Assembly (NCBI GenBank): GCA_022578605.1
Contig: MU394079.1
Span: 310,001 to 374,000, forward strand
Source of the DNA: Camillea tinctor
Taxonomy: Eukaryota > Ascomycota > Sordariomycetes > Xylariales > Xylariaceae
DNA length: 64,000 nt
Direction of reading: 5' to 3'
How positions within the stretch are numbered: position 1 is the first letter of the stretch; each line of letters opens with the position of its first letter. Made by a program: the position numbers and the translations under genes. Under the pieces are notes generated by a model. That model was not told the origin of the DNA. It did no database searches and was given only the letters and a program-made list of their open reading frames with translations. Positions 1 through 12,203 of the stretch are shown one piece after another.

Positions 1-778
1 CACCTCTTCTCTTGCCAGAATGAAACCCTCTGAAATCCGTCCCTCATGATATCTCCGAGATTACTCTTGAGATTCTTAAACATAAACCATTCCACGTTTT
101 CGGAGGTACATATTCTCAAGTAAACGCAAGCCCTATCCTGGCACCTGGTATGCCGAAGCGGGCATCCAAACCTTCTCGCTTATTCAGAACGAGACGGGTA
201 TATCCATCGTCCAAACCCGACCGGCAGAAAAGAGAAACCTTGGTATTTCAACTTATAATCTCCCACTCAACTTTAACCTTGTTGCGCTTTTGATCCAGAT
301 CATTCGTTAACAACAAAGAAGGGGTATTGGTATTCGTGAGTCGATTGGAGTTCTATACTCATTGAATGAAATAATGGACGAGTCGATAAGTAGAAAATTA
401 TATCCAATACTGTCTTTCTGTCGTCTAACCTGTCCTAGGCAGGTAAGTTTTGCTTTGATTTGTCCACTGGCCCCAAACCGGCCAGCCGTACACGAAATGG
501 TCGTAAATTTCTGTTATCAAATTCTTCATCTTCCGTCGTTCTAGCCCATTCGACTTCTAGGATAGATATCGTATACTTCCACCAGGTAATGAAATAAAAC
601 ATAAATATGTCCAACTGAAATGAATTCGACTCAAGTGAGGGTGGCGAGCATAGCTCGAACCAAACCAGGGGGTGGTCCTGTAAAGTAGAATCGACGGGTT
701 AGCAAAGTCTGAGGTGGAGCATGGTAGTTTGGAAGGCAAAGAGAGTAGACGGAAAGAATAGTCAAAGCGCACCTTCAT
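1..778. other. Intergenic, no gene seen
   Basis: This is the left edge of the window, downstream of the DUF8035-like gene that ends at 779 on the minus strand. The longest open frame is 60 codons, with no recognisable motif. The part nearest 779 is presumably the 3' untranslated region of that gene. Confidence 0.5.
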
Positions 779-2577
779 CTACCGATACTTCGGCACGCTG
801 ATGGACATCCTACCTTTCTTGTCCTTCTCGATGCGCACCCCACGTCGCGGCTCCTCAACCCTCTCGACCTGCTCTTCGTAGACGACGAGCTCGCCTGTCG
901 GCAGGCGTTCAGCTCGCATCACCTCCCGTTCTGTGCTGTGGCTGTGCGAGCGACGGCGACTCTTCGAGCGACGCCGGCTCTTGGAGCGATGGCGGCTCTT
1001 TCCTCTCTTTCGGAGTTCTCGTTCTATTTCGAGTCGTGCAATCTCCATTTTGAGCTCCTTGTCAGAGCGACGTCGATCGCTAACAAGTGCTAGAGGACCC
1101 ACGGCGAGATCATCACTATAGTCTCTAGGAACTGCATCCAGCACATAAGGAGTCCGTGAGGTCGTCGATGTAGAGCGGCTACGGTGGCTGCGGTAACTCC
1201 GGGTCGGCGAGGTGTCACGTACCACGAGAGTATCTTTGACCACTTCCACCGGGGCATGGTGGTACTCGGGGGCATGATGGTATTCAGGGGCATGATGGTA
1301 CTCTGGGGTATGATGATACTCTGGGGTGCGATGATACTCTTGGGTGTGGTGGTACTGTGGAGTAGGAGCAGGAGGAGGAGCGGGAGGAGGTGGGGTGTGA
1401 ACAAATGTTGGTGTTGGCGGCATGGCAACGGGTGCTGGTGGTGCTGCTGGGGGAGGTGGAATAGTGAAGACCTCGTCCCTGCGGTCATCGAATCCGGGAA
1501 CAGAGCGAGCAGCAGCTACCTCTAGCTCGGACTTCTTATAATCTTCGCTAGATCTGAGTAGGTCGTCAATGTTCTTCTGGCCTAGAGCTTTCTGAATGAC
1601 AATAGTGCTTCCCTAGTTCGAGTTAGTACGTAGGAAAATCAAGGATGGGAGGGGCTTAATCTGGGACGTACCTCTTCAATGAAGGGATACCCAAGGTCTA
1701 TAATTGCCCGCTTAGAGACAAGCTTGGCCGGGATTCTCGTCTTGCCTTTCTTAGGGTACTCGCTCTTGGCAGTGACAGTGGTGCCGCCAGCACTGCTGCT
1801 GCTGCTGGTCGAGCTACTCGTGATAGAGGACCGCGAATTACTTCGCACGGTGCTGCTACGATGGGTACGGGATCTGCTAGTGCGCGAGGTGCTGCGATCA
1901 CGTCGTCTCTTGGATCTGACGACCGATCTCTCGCGAACTCGTTCAGGATAGGCGTGGAATTCCTCATCGCCATAGCGGTCAGGCTCCGAAATCTTAATCT
2001 CCTCATAATCACGCTCCGCATATATTCTCGGGGGCGGGAGGGCACGGGAACGGGGGAGTGGGATGGGCTGATAGGGATCAGGACGATATTCGCTGCGACG
2101 AGATGGCGGGGGAGGACTGTGTTCATCTTTGTCGTAGAACCGTGGAAGAGGCCGGCGATCATAGCTGTCGAGAGAGGATTGGCGTCGGATCAATGTTGGG
2201 ACGCGCGGCGGGACCCGAGGCGGGGGGGATGGACTGTGATGATCTCGTCGTCCCCTCTCCCTCTCCCGCTCGAAAACTACACGTCGCTCCAGCTCCGGGG
2301 GTGGCGATCGGCGGTGACGTGGTTCCTCTTCGTAGAACTTCTTTTCGCGAATAACGAATTCGTCTTCCCATGGACGGTTCGGTCGTCGATCAAAGCGACC
2401 CTCGACTGACCTCTCACGGACTCGTTCCCGGACAGGTGCTCGGGTGAAGAGACGGTCATGCTCCTCTAGGCGATCCCGTTCACTCCCTTGACGCTTGCGT
2501 CCACTCTCCGTAACGAAACGATCCACGTCCCAGCGCTCTCCATAGGCCAAATCATCTTCCGAGTGTCGATAGGCCAT
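779..2577 (-). CDS. Arg/Ser-rich DUF8035-like protein
   Basis: Two exons, complement(779..1612, 1672..2577), 579 aa. The start is the ATG at 2577 (MAYRHSEDDL); the frame is open upstream to about 2592 but has no earlier ATG. The 59-nt intron begins GTACGT after codon 302 and ends CTAG, leaving the frame intact. Residues 1-270 are rich in Arg, Ser, Pro and charged residues (RERVRERS, RSRTHRSS). The conserved core straddles the junction: TRIPAKLVSKRAIIDLGYPF before it and STIVIQKALGQKNIDDLL after it, which I recognise as the fungal DUF8035-type block. A Pro- and Tyr-His-rich linker with seven EYH repeats follows, then an RRRSKSR-rich basic segment. SR/RE-rich composition suggests a nuclear or RNA-associated protein, but no function is established. 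The domain name is from memory (moderate certainty); the gene itself is secure. Confidence 0.8.
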
Positions 2578-5500
2578 TGGGAAAGGCTTCACAATTGAAG
2601 TTCACAAACTAGAAAATTCTAGAATTTGAGAATTCAGTGAAGCGAACAAACAAACAATTAAGATGCGAAAATTCAGAAATATAGGTTGGTCCAGACAACC
2701 CAGGAGATTTCAGAATATTTCACAGCCAAGAAAAGAGGCGGATGGTGAAAAACCTTGATCAAGCAAAAGTTGGTGGGAAGGGAAGAAGAGAATGGAATGT
2801 CGATGGAGGGATGGATGTGTTAAATGTTGGCGACGGTGGGCGTCCGTCGTATTGCGGGCAGAGCGATGACGACACAGAGGGGGGAATGGCCACGGAGGTA
2901 GTGGCTTTTCCTGAGTGGCTAGTGGGCTAGCGTCCAGTAGCCGATCGATGATTAGGAGTAGGGTGGAAAGATAATGCAAGGTTACCTCTTAGAGTTTTGT
3001 ATCTCCAGCGCTTGATTAGCACTGTGAGTACAAATGCCTTTCTAAGTTGCAACAGGGCAGGGCTAGTAAAACGGGCCTAATAGAATATTTAAGCAAAGCA
3101 ATGAGTGGATCCAGTCCGCCAGCGCCCAATAGCTTTGCGGATTGGTCGAATCTTTAGGCTTGTTCCAGGTTTTGTGCCTTCGCATTCATACACCTTATGT
3201 ATGACCTAGATGTAATAATCTTACGACTAACTTGGTCAAGTAGTCAAGTTGTCAAGGTCGAGGGACCGACGACACTGAGAGGGAGGGGAGGGGGGAAATC
3301 TGATGCGGTTCCTGTGATTCCTCTCTAGGTGGATAGCTAAGCGCCATAAAAGGAAAAAGAGAAGAGAGGAAAAATAAAAAAAGAGGCGTGGTCGGGAACG
3401 GGGTCTTGGGTCAAATTTAAACAGTTTCCTCAAGAAATGTTTTCTCTTTTCCAATTCGATAACTACGAGACTGGAATGGAGTTCTTTTTGTACCCAGAAG
3501 AATTGTCGACCAACACAAAAAGTGGAGGGTGCACCAAAAACATTTGGGCTCGATGCAGACAAGAAGAGTAAGAGAAAAAAGAAATCAAAGAAAATGACCA
3601 ATACTATAGTCACCTTCGTAGCTTCGCAGCTTTCGTTAGGCGCCATCTCTGTCCCACCATCATCCTAGGTTTGTATATGGCCAGTCTAGTCGTTAGTGCA
3701 TGTTAGTGCATTAGCGCGAGAACTACTTTACCACGGCTTCCCGTCTATGGCTTGCATCGGGGAAGTCTGACGTATGTAGAACAAGACCTAATCTAAAGCT
3801 CTAGCTAAAAGGTCATTCTAGATTTCCCTCTTGGTTAGATAAGGCGGTGAATACAAGTTGAAAGGCAGGTTGCTTTATTTCTATTTTTCATGTTTCATTT
3901 TACCTATGTATTGCTGATCATTTAGTAGCCGACATGTAGGTTAGGTATGGATAAGATGCAAAGATTCGAAAACGTAGGGCGAGTCTATCGATTAGATAAG
4001 GTAGGCAGGTACATAGGTTAATGTTAGTGGACTAACATGTTCGATCTTCAGATGATGATTTGTTCTAGACCTGGGGTTACCCTGGATAATGGTGGTAACG
4101 GTAGCCATTGGGCAGCTTCGGGTCTTGAGCGATGTAAAGTCAGGGATTGTTGAGTTGGCCTTGGCCAGGGGCAAAGAAAAATCCATTGCAGCATGGCTTT
4201 TTTAGATATTTCGCATCTGTACTCGTCGAGATGCGGAACCCCGGTGCATGTCTTCTTCACCTGATATGGAAGAGGCCGAGTTATAAGCTGTGTACTTAGC
4301 TATAACTACAGCAATTATCCTCTTATGTGTTGCCCATTAGGTATTTATTGAAGGTCTTTAAGTTGGATTAATGATATCCCTTCTCTCTCATAAGACCGGA
4401 TCAAATGAGGCCTAGATTACACCCCCAATGAAGCTACCTAACTACGTACGAATAAGCGCATTAATGAGCCTCGAACGCGAGAAAAGAGTTAGTGTCAAGT
4501 TCGGGTGTCAATATGTCTCAAGGGCGAGAACTTGATGCAGCCTCCCGTCCGGGTGTTCGATGTCAGTGAAATAAGCTTGTCCTAGGTTAGGCAGGTCCTT
4601 AACCAATATTACCTCCGTACATTGATACATTGATACCCTCGAACTCGGGTAGGTTCAAGTTATATGTATCTAAGGTCAACCAGCTCACCTGCCTACTACT
4701 TCCCTACCAAGTACGTCCCTCTTTATTCTGTACCACGTAGCATACGCGGTACTACCTACCTAGTGTATATATCAGACCTTAATTTGAGTTGATGACGTTG
4801 CGAGGTTGTTTCAATATGCCCGGATTAGGAATTTCGGGATGGTCCGTGCATCTGTTAGCAACAACCTTAACAGAGGTTGACCGTGGGTATCCTAGTTAGT
4901 TCACGATAACTTTGAAGCTATCTAGGTTAGGTCACATACTACTCTTCCTCCTTACCTATCCTAAGGTAAAACAAAATTATCTGTCTCCTGCATCTCTTTC
5001 ACTCCCTTCCCTCCATCACCTCTTCATCACACCACACCATTTCAGATTTTCACGGTGGATCTCACAAGTCATCACCCGATACGATCGGTATGTAGGTACA
5101 CCGATACGGATCCAATAATATGGCCTTCTCCGGGGGGTTCGGTGTCCCCTCTTCTCGTCGGTTGACCTTAATCCTTGACCTGGACCTAAACCCACACGAT
5201 CTATCGCTGTCTGGATTTCCATTGTTAGCCACGGACAGCACGGACTAACCGGTCTTCTAGACCAAATTCCTGCTGCCCAACCAACGCCTTACATGCTATG
5301 GCCGGTCATTCTCGACCCGGCACAGCCTTATTCTTATAAAGCGCTAACAACTCCTCTCGGCGGCAATAAGTTGAGACTATGTATGGGCGTGTGATGCTTC
5401 TTTCTTAGAGCGTGGGCCACCATGTCGAACCGTCGTCCTATATCAAAACGTCTATGCGGGCGCGTCAGCATTCAAACCTCGGTTGACGCGGGTGTCGTCT

Positions 5501-8337
5501 GACTTCGCGTACGCCCACGACGATCATCTCAGAACCCCATATCCTATTGTCGGTTAATGCTGAGTCTGGGTAGCAGGTTGGAGTAAACAGATGCATATCG
5601 AGGTCTTCGATTACCCGCATGCATGTCTGTAGCATTCGACTCGTGGCACCGTACCTCAACAGCTACCAGACTTTGGAAAGACGCTTGCTGCTGGAGCCTC
5701 TCCACATGGCGCGTGTACTGCAACTCGCTACCATAGCAGTCGTACCCAGAAGGCCAACAGTAATCAATTCCTTTCGCCTCGTATGCATTCAACTTCATAC
5801 TAATCCCCCTTAGCTGTGGAGACAGCCACTAGGTAGTTAGAGGTCTTAATGAGATTCGCATAGGTCAAGTGGCGCGAGCTTTTACAGACTCCAGACACCA
5901 GCCACTGAACAACAGGAGAACACAGATATGCCTGGCGTCTAACCACCAACGTCCACCCTTATTCGTCTTTATTGGCCGTGCATGTTTGTCTGTCTTGCTT
6001 GCTGACATCTATCTAATTAACAACTTAGTAATTTGTCAACTTGTCTTGTTCCCTCGACCCAACAAACCACGTTGTACTTGTGTATTCCACAATAATACGC
6101 ATATAGTTCCAAAAAGCAGTGGGGCCGCTCTGCAAGAGCCCTCATTTGTAAGTCTCAAGATGACTGAGGAATACAGGGACTTTGCAGACCTTGTAGCGGT
6201 CTGGGGTTTCGGTGGCTGAAAGCAAGACGGTCACAATAAAGAGAATGCAGAGACAACATATACTATTATACACCAACCGTCCTAGTTGTCTATTCTGCAT
6301 TCCAGGGACCTGTCAGTACGCCAATCATCACACGGTTCCACCAACGCCTGTGTATGCGTATGCATGGCCAACAAACAACCGAGTTCAGATCTATATACCA
6401 CCTCCGATTAGCTCGCCAACCCGCATGCGTCCTCGCCATATGCATACCAAGAGCATCAAAACTATCCTAGCTATGTCTCATGCCGCGTTATACCCCAAGC
6501 AGCCGATCCGAGTTCCCCACAAGCACCGGCCATTTCCTCCTAAATCCCGAGCCAAACTACTGCACCAGCTCCAGCCCCGATAGCAAGCCCCATTGTCCTA
6601 GTAAGCGTAATAGCTGCGTTTTGGGAGGAGGGGTGCCCCCGAAGGTTGGAGAGGTGGTCCGTACATTGATGCGATAGTCAGGCTGTTGTTCCGGTTTTCC
6701 GTTGGCCTAACCATCGAGTTAACGCCAACTTGATCGCCGGAACCCGAGGAATTACCCACGGCGGCATTGAACTCATCCTCGTTAGTTTTAATCTCACACA
6801 TTAATGACGACGTTGCAGGTCCTAAAACCATCAAAGCAGGTGACACCGAGCACAGCCACCTGCCCTGACCATCGACACAACAATATGTCGTCCGATCTTT
6901 AAATTCAAGGACGCACGTATATTTCGATCCTTCATATCTGATGACAGATGCTCCTACAGGGCACTGACTCACCTCGGAGGCAATTGCTGACTGATTAAAT
7001 GCTTCTCGGTATTGCCTTTAGACGGTGAGCTAATAAGCTGCCACTTAGTAGGTTGGTAATTATAGAACCTAGGATTTTTTACATTTTCACGTAGGTTGCA
7101 CTAGCGATTAAGAAGGTGGTAAGCGCAACAGACGAGGAAAGCATATCTTCAGTTGAAATCGCCTCAGAATCACGCTATCATATATATAATGGAAGAACTT
7201 GTGATGAACAATTTGCAAGTACCGTCAAACTAAATGCCTAGCGGGCGGGTTTAAGATGACTACACTAACAATCAAGAGAACTAGTCTTAATATCTATGTC
7301 ATTATTTCCGATGCACTCGAAAAAAAAAAACGAATGACCTCTGAGTTACATAACGGGGTTAGAGCAAGTGACAACATGTTTACTTCAGAGACTGCAAAAT
7401 ATATCTTGATTTAAACCAAGTATATCAAGATATATATGTCGGGGTAAAGGCCATCATGAAATTCCCAGTATCAGTTATGGCCCGGGGATATCAAATTCTA
7501 TATACAACTACATTGTACAAACCAAGAAGGTGGATATACGACGGCGGCCGAGGACAGCGGTAGGACTTGGCTAGATCTTAGGTCAGATGCTAAGACTTTT
7601 TCTTCAGCCTCATTGAACCCCTGAATGAGGATTGGCGCACCCCAAGTTGTGGGAGGCCCTGGTTTTAAATCGCACTGCCGCACTATGATCCCAAGGAGAG
7701 TAACTCGCTTAGCTGACTATTTGGTAGTGAATAACTCGGTATGTGAGGCACAGTGTTTCGTACAACAAGTACAGGTTAACAATTCAGTTTTAAATTGGTA
7801 TATTTTTAATATCTTCGTATAACTCATTGTGATGCTGAGCGGTAGAAGATTTCCTTCGGCCCTGATAAAATCACTCGGGTATTTAATTTCCTAAAGTTAA
7901 GATTCTTTGCCCTCTGACTGCAGCTATAATGCATACTGGTTATGCCTTAGGGCTGTGAACTCATCACCAATCAATTCTGCAGTGTACCGGGGAGCATCAT
8001 TTTCATTCCCCTATTCAGAGTAGTCATTATGTTTAGGGCTGTGTTGGGTGCAACCACCAAAGAAAGCTAGGCGCCTGTCATGTAAATCGCGTAAGATGCC
8101 TCGTTGTGCCCGAGCTACACCCGGTGATATCGGAAATATCCCAAGTTGAACAGAAATAGTACATATCACTGTCTACTATAGAGAGAGATCTATTTAACTG
8201 CAGCACTCTCCAATATCTCTTGGCTTCAACTCACTTCGGTGCTTCTCTATACCTTACAATAACTCCCGGCCAAGTACAGATCGCGCGCATAATTCACGTC
8301 TAACACGGTAACTACCGCCACCGCGAACATTACCGTC
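2578..8337. other. Long gene-poor spacer (5.8 kb)
   Basis: No intact gene could be supported. Open frames here are under 140 codons, lack domain signatures and mostly have no splice-supported extension. The proximal part (2578-3000) is the promoter side of the DUF8035-like gene. Copies of the dispersed CCTAGGTTAGG-type motif occur at 3937-3948, 4581-4591, 4751-4765 and 4922-4932. A probable decayed gene at about 6528-7020 is listed separately. An A10 tract lies near 7321. Confidence 0.5.
6528..7020 (-). pseudogene. Decayed cysteine-rich single-pass membrane protein (candidate)
   Basis: On the minus strand a frame open from about 7020 to the stop at 6598 encodes an ectodomain-like stretch with spaced cysteines (SQCPVGAS, KYTCVLEF, TTYCCVDGQGRWLCS), then a Ser/Asn/Gly-rich linker. 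It has no upstream ATG or signal peptide in frame. Just before its stop, the +1 frame continues as a linker plus hydrophobic segment (MGLAIGAGAGAVVWLGI) that looks like the missing membrane span. A third frame then gives a basic stop-transfer-like stretch (GFRRKWPVL). This order (Cys-rich domain, Ser/Thr linker, span, basic tail) is common in mould surface proteins, and here it is split over three frames. I read it as a frameshifted relic. An undetected intron is the main alternative. Confidence 0.3.
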
Positions 8338-9500
8338 ATGCCATTTGACTTCAAGAAGTACGACGAGAAGTGTGCCGGCCTCACGGCCGAGCAGCTACAG
8401 CTCGAGTGGAACCACTACACACGCCTCATAACCTCGGCCTCGACATCAACAGCAGTGTCCAGCGCCGCCGTGCCCGCAACCTTCGGCGTGTCTGCCGTAG
8501 GAGTCGTGCTAGCAGCGCCGGCTCTGCACAACGCGCGCAAGAAGCGCACGATCAGTACGTGACCCCTAGGGGTTTTTTTTCAGCCTACCTACCTACTCTA
8601 CCCCAGTTATTCCTGAAAAAAAGGATCCCCTTTTCTTTGAGGTTTCAAGATACGAAACTACGACTCGAGGAAAGGAATGAAGATAAAAAGGGGGGATATA
8701 TATATTTTTGTACTGTAGTGAAATATGTGCTAACACCCCTAACCCCCACTCCAGTCGAGCGGCACCTCCAAACGCACAACACCACGCACATAACCCGGGC
8801 GCGCGACGTGCTCCCCAGCGTAGCCATCAGCGGGGCCTCGGGGGTCATGGGCCTGCACGGGAGCCACGCAGCCGCCGAAGCCATCATGTCGCACGCAGCC
8901 TCGCACTCCGCCGCCGCGGAGCTCGCCGTGCAAGCCGGCATCCACACCGCGATGGAGGGGGCGAACATGGGGGGCGAGCACCTGCGGGAGAAGAAGAAGC
9001 ACGCGAAAGCGACGCGCACGCTCAGCGGAGAAGCGGCGGAAGACGGCAAGAAGATGATGAAGGAGCGCAGAAAGGAGCTCAAGGCGGAGAGGAAGGGCGT
9101 TAGGCGCAACGAGAAGGCCGAGAAGAAGGCGCTGAAGAAAAAGGCGAAGGAGGGACATAGGGAGGAGGACAGTGAGAGCGAGGAGCAGGGGAATGCGGAA
9201 TTACCGACCCACCGCGAGGTACATGCCCCGGTGCCGATGCTGTACGCGCCGAGGCAGGCCCCCGTGTACCACGAAGCTGATACCGACGCCGGAGCGCACT
9301 ACTACCAGATGCCAGCTCCGACCCCGGCCCCTTACATCGTGTCCCCCCTGCCGCCCTCCGAGAACTACCTCAAGACCGGCGCGGTATCGGCGGTGTCGGC
9401 GGTGGAACCGGACGCGTACCGAGTCGAGCCTTGGAGGGCCGGTCAGCAGCCGTATGTGGTGGGCCCGGCGCCGGGGACGACGTACCATGAGCTTGCTTAG
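8338..9500 (+). CDS. Hypothetical Ala-rich/Lys-rich protein
   Basis: Two exons, join(8338..8554, 8755..9500), 320 aa. The 200-nt intron starts GTACGT, has a GCTAAC branch site about 25 nt before the CCAG acceptor, and splits an Ile codon in phase 1. The N-terminus (MPFDFKKYDEKCAGLTAEQL) is followed by an Ala/Val/Ser-rich hydrophobic stretch at about residues 33-62 and, after the junction, a second Ala/Gly/His-rich stretch (about 91-135). A strongly basic, probably helical segment of Lys/Arg/Glu follows (about 140-210), and then a Pro/Tyr-rich low-complexity tail. I recognise no named domain. The N-terminal half resembles conserved hypothetical proteins of ascomycetes, but I cannot assign a function. 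The hydrophobic/basic alternation would suit membrane association. GC content is clearly higher than in the flanking spacers, as expected for a real gene. Confidence 0.65.
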
Positions 9501-12203
9501 CCTAGGGTTCTGGTTCTGGTTTCACACGGTACGGTATGAGAGGGTTACGGATATATCTTTAAAGCAGGTTACGGTTTTATGGACAGGTCATTTTTGGTTA
9601 CATTATGTGTATATTTCTCATCAGGATCACTTTTGTATAGATAGGACGGCGATGAGCGTGCATGCAGATGTAGGGTGTTCTTTGGTCGCATAGCGGATTT
9701 GTTGGCAGATAGATGGTTTTTTTACGTAGGTTTCTAAGTGTTTAGTGTTTATATTGTTCTTCTTTCATCATAACTACCTAGGTTAGTAGTCTTGCATTTA
9801 AAGCTATAGGCCTTTTCAGTCCCCATTCTCTTTTGCCTTTGATCTTTAACCCACGGGGTTATTTATGAGCAGTCATCTTGGCCGCGCGGTTGTTCCCGTA
9901 TCAGAATTCTGCTTGCAACCCTCCGTTGGAGCAAATGACGAGGGCCCGGACTATAACCAAAAAATTGGCATTTCTTGTGAATGTCATATAGTCATGGCGT
10001 GATATGATATCCTCGTAATCGAGTTAACTATAGACTTGTTACAATATTGTCTTACTTTAAGCATTGCGAGTTGATGGCCCGTTACGTTAGTCTGACGTGT
10101 ATATGGGACCCGTGAAATAGCTACTTTAAGTCTGAGACTGAAGTTTTGTCTAAATAATATTTCTTTTCTGCGTTCTTTGTAAATGCTAAACTAGTATACC
10201 GATACTGTTGTATGCTCTCGCAAATTTATAACTACACTAACTGATAGGTATAGATTAGGAAGTTCGTAAATACCATTATAATAAATAAATTTCAGATAAA
10301 TCGGTTTCAAATACGCGAATAGTACAAAATAAATTGATCGAAGTCTTTAATAGGAAACTCTATTAGTAGTTAGTGCCTATACAAAACGGTTTACACTATA
10401 AGTGGGTGTCGTATTTGTGAGGGAGTTTTCTCTATCGCGGAGCGCACCGACACTTTTACATACCATGCTCACCACGTTGATGACTATTTTTAACTTCAAC
10501 CCTCACAGAGATCATGAGATAGAACTGTTGATAGTACACTATAACCTATGTAACTTGGGTCAGTCGGTGTAGGGGCTTACATACCCCCCCTTTGTCATGA
10601 CACAGGTTTTCTAACGCGGTGCTACGATTTCTCTGCGTTACTTAGATGGGCTGATTTCCTTACAAGTGGAGTTTTGGGGGGGCATCTTGGCGTTTTTGCT
10701 ATACACTTACAACGAAATCGTCGTCACCACCTTCTCTATACCAAAAGTTGAGGCCAACCATGGCTATCAATCAATCCATCACGGACCATGACGCAATGTC
10801 TATCGCCAAAGAAGCAACTGGGCTGTGGGATGCGAGTGTTTAGTGTGTACCAAGCCCTTCGCATTGCTGGGTCTCTGGCGCTGCGGACACCAGCACTCCA
10901 CTCTTCCTATCTAAGCCAACCATCCAGTCCAGGTCCAGCACCAAAGCCATCTGAGGCAACTGGCGGCTACTGTACCAGATAATAGGATATCACGTATAGC
11001 CTATGGCCTATAAGCTTCAACTCGAGTTCCCTTATGGTTGCAACCATACAACTAGACAAAGCTTCACGGTAGATCTGCCGCTGTGTCATGTTGGCTCTCG
11101 TTGCGCCATACTCTCAGCCGAATGAAATAAGCTTTGGAATCTGGAATGATTGCTGCCGATTGCCAAGTTCTAAAATACTTGGGAAAATACCTAGCTATGT
11201 TGTGTGAAGGCCTCCAGACCTCAGTTGAAACAGCCTTAGCCCCTCGGTGATTGTGATAGGGCAGACATCAGCCGAAAAACGCCGCGAAGGATGTATTGCG
11301 ATGTCTTGGCGGGGGGCTTCGGTGACAATATTCGCGAATGTATCAAGATGAGATTGTTTGATACAATTGCCGACCTACCTGCGCATCGTACTTACACCAC
11401 GTACTTGGGCATATGCCCGTCCACCATCCCAACATTTTGTATTCTTCGGTTCTGTAAATTGATTCGGATGTTTGCCGCTCTTAGGAGCGGATTGTAGCAT
11501 CAAAATATCGAATTGGCAGGGCTGCATCTGTCAAAATCCCTAGTATGGCTAGTTCCCAGCCGTTGCTTTCTGGAGATGCCTCCATTCCGAAACGGCTGAT
11601 CTGCAGGGATATGTAATATGTAGGGGTCCTCGCAAGCATGCACTCAATTGCGCTACTACAAAACCGTAGTAGTGTAATGACACTATTTACAAACAAATAC
11701 CATTGGGATTTGGCCTAGTGGGAGCAGCGAAAATAGTCCATTGAGAAACAAATTGGCCTAGAATAGCTGAAGGTGTATGATCGACAGGGAGAGTAATGCG
11801 TGACGCCAGTGGGGTTGGACTTTGTTGATTGAGGGATGATCTATCCCTCGTGGCGCGGGATGTCTATGCAAAGCTGGTTTGAGGCAGGGAATATGAAACC
11901 GTGATCCCCCCCAAATACACTGATCATGATTTCAAGCACGTATTCCGTCACGGCTGGACCGGACGTTCGGATAACAACATGGTAGCCATATCATGGTTTA
12001 ATATACCCTCTTTGACTCCCGTGATTCTTTTCGCCTTGTTGCCATAAACAAAACCTTCTCTTCTACCAATCCATCGAATTTTATCCCGGGATAGACAATA
12101 TTCAATGTAATACGGGCAACATAAGCTTTTTCAAACTTCACCCTTCTATCCCTTTCTCTTCTTAGGACCTGGCGTCTGCTCTCTTATTTGATACTCATTC
12201 AAA
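9501..12203. other. Gene-poor AT-rich spacer
   Basis: No supported gene. The stretch 10000-10600 is AT-rich. A palindrome-like copy of the dispersed motif (ACTACCTAGGTTAGTAGT) sits at 9773-9790. A 27-codon open frame starting in good context at 10760 (stop 10841-10843) is noted under findings. Frames at 11291-11696 are short and overlap on opposite strands, with no family signature. Confidence 0.45.

Noticed and set aside
1861..2409. Plus-strand frame of 182 codons over the DUF8035-like gene
   Set aside because: Antisense shadow of an Arg/Ser-rich exon; no motif.
3236..3646. 136-codon minus-strand frame with hydrophobic stretch
   Set aside because: The hydrophobic part comes from a run of A/G-rich plus-strand sequence; no continuous domain, no splice-supported neighbours.
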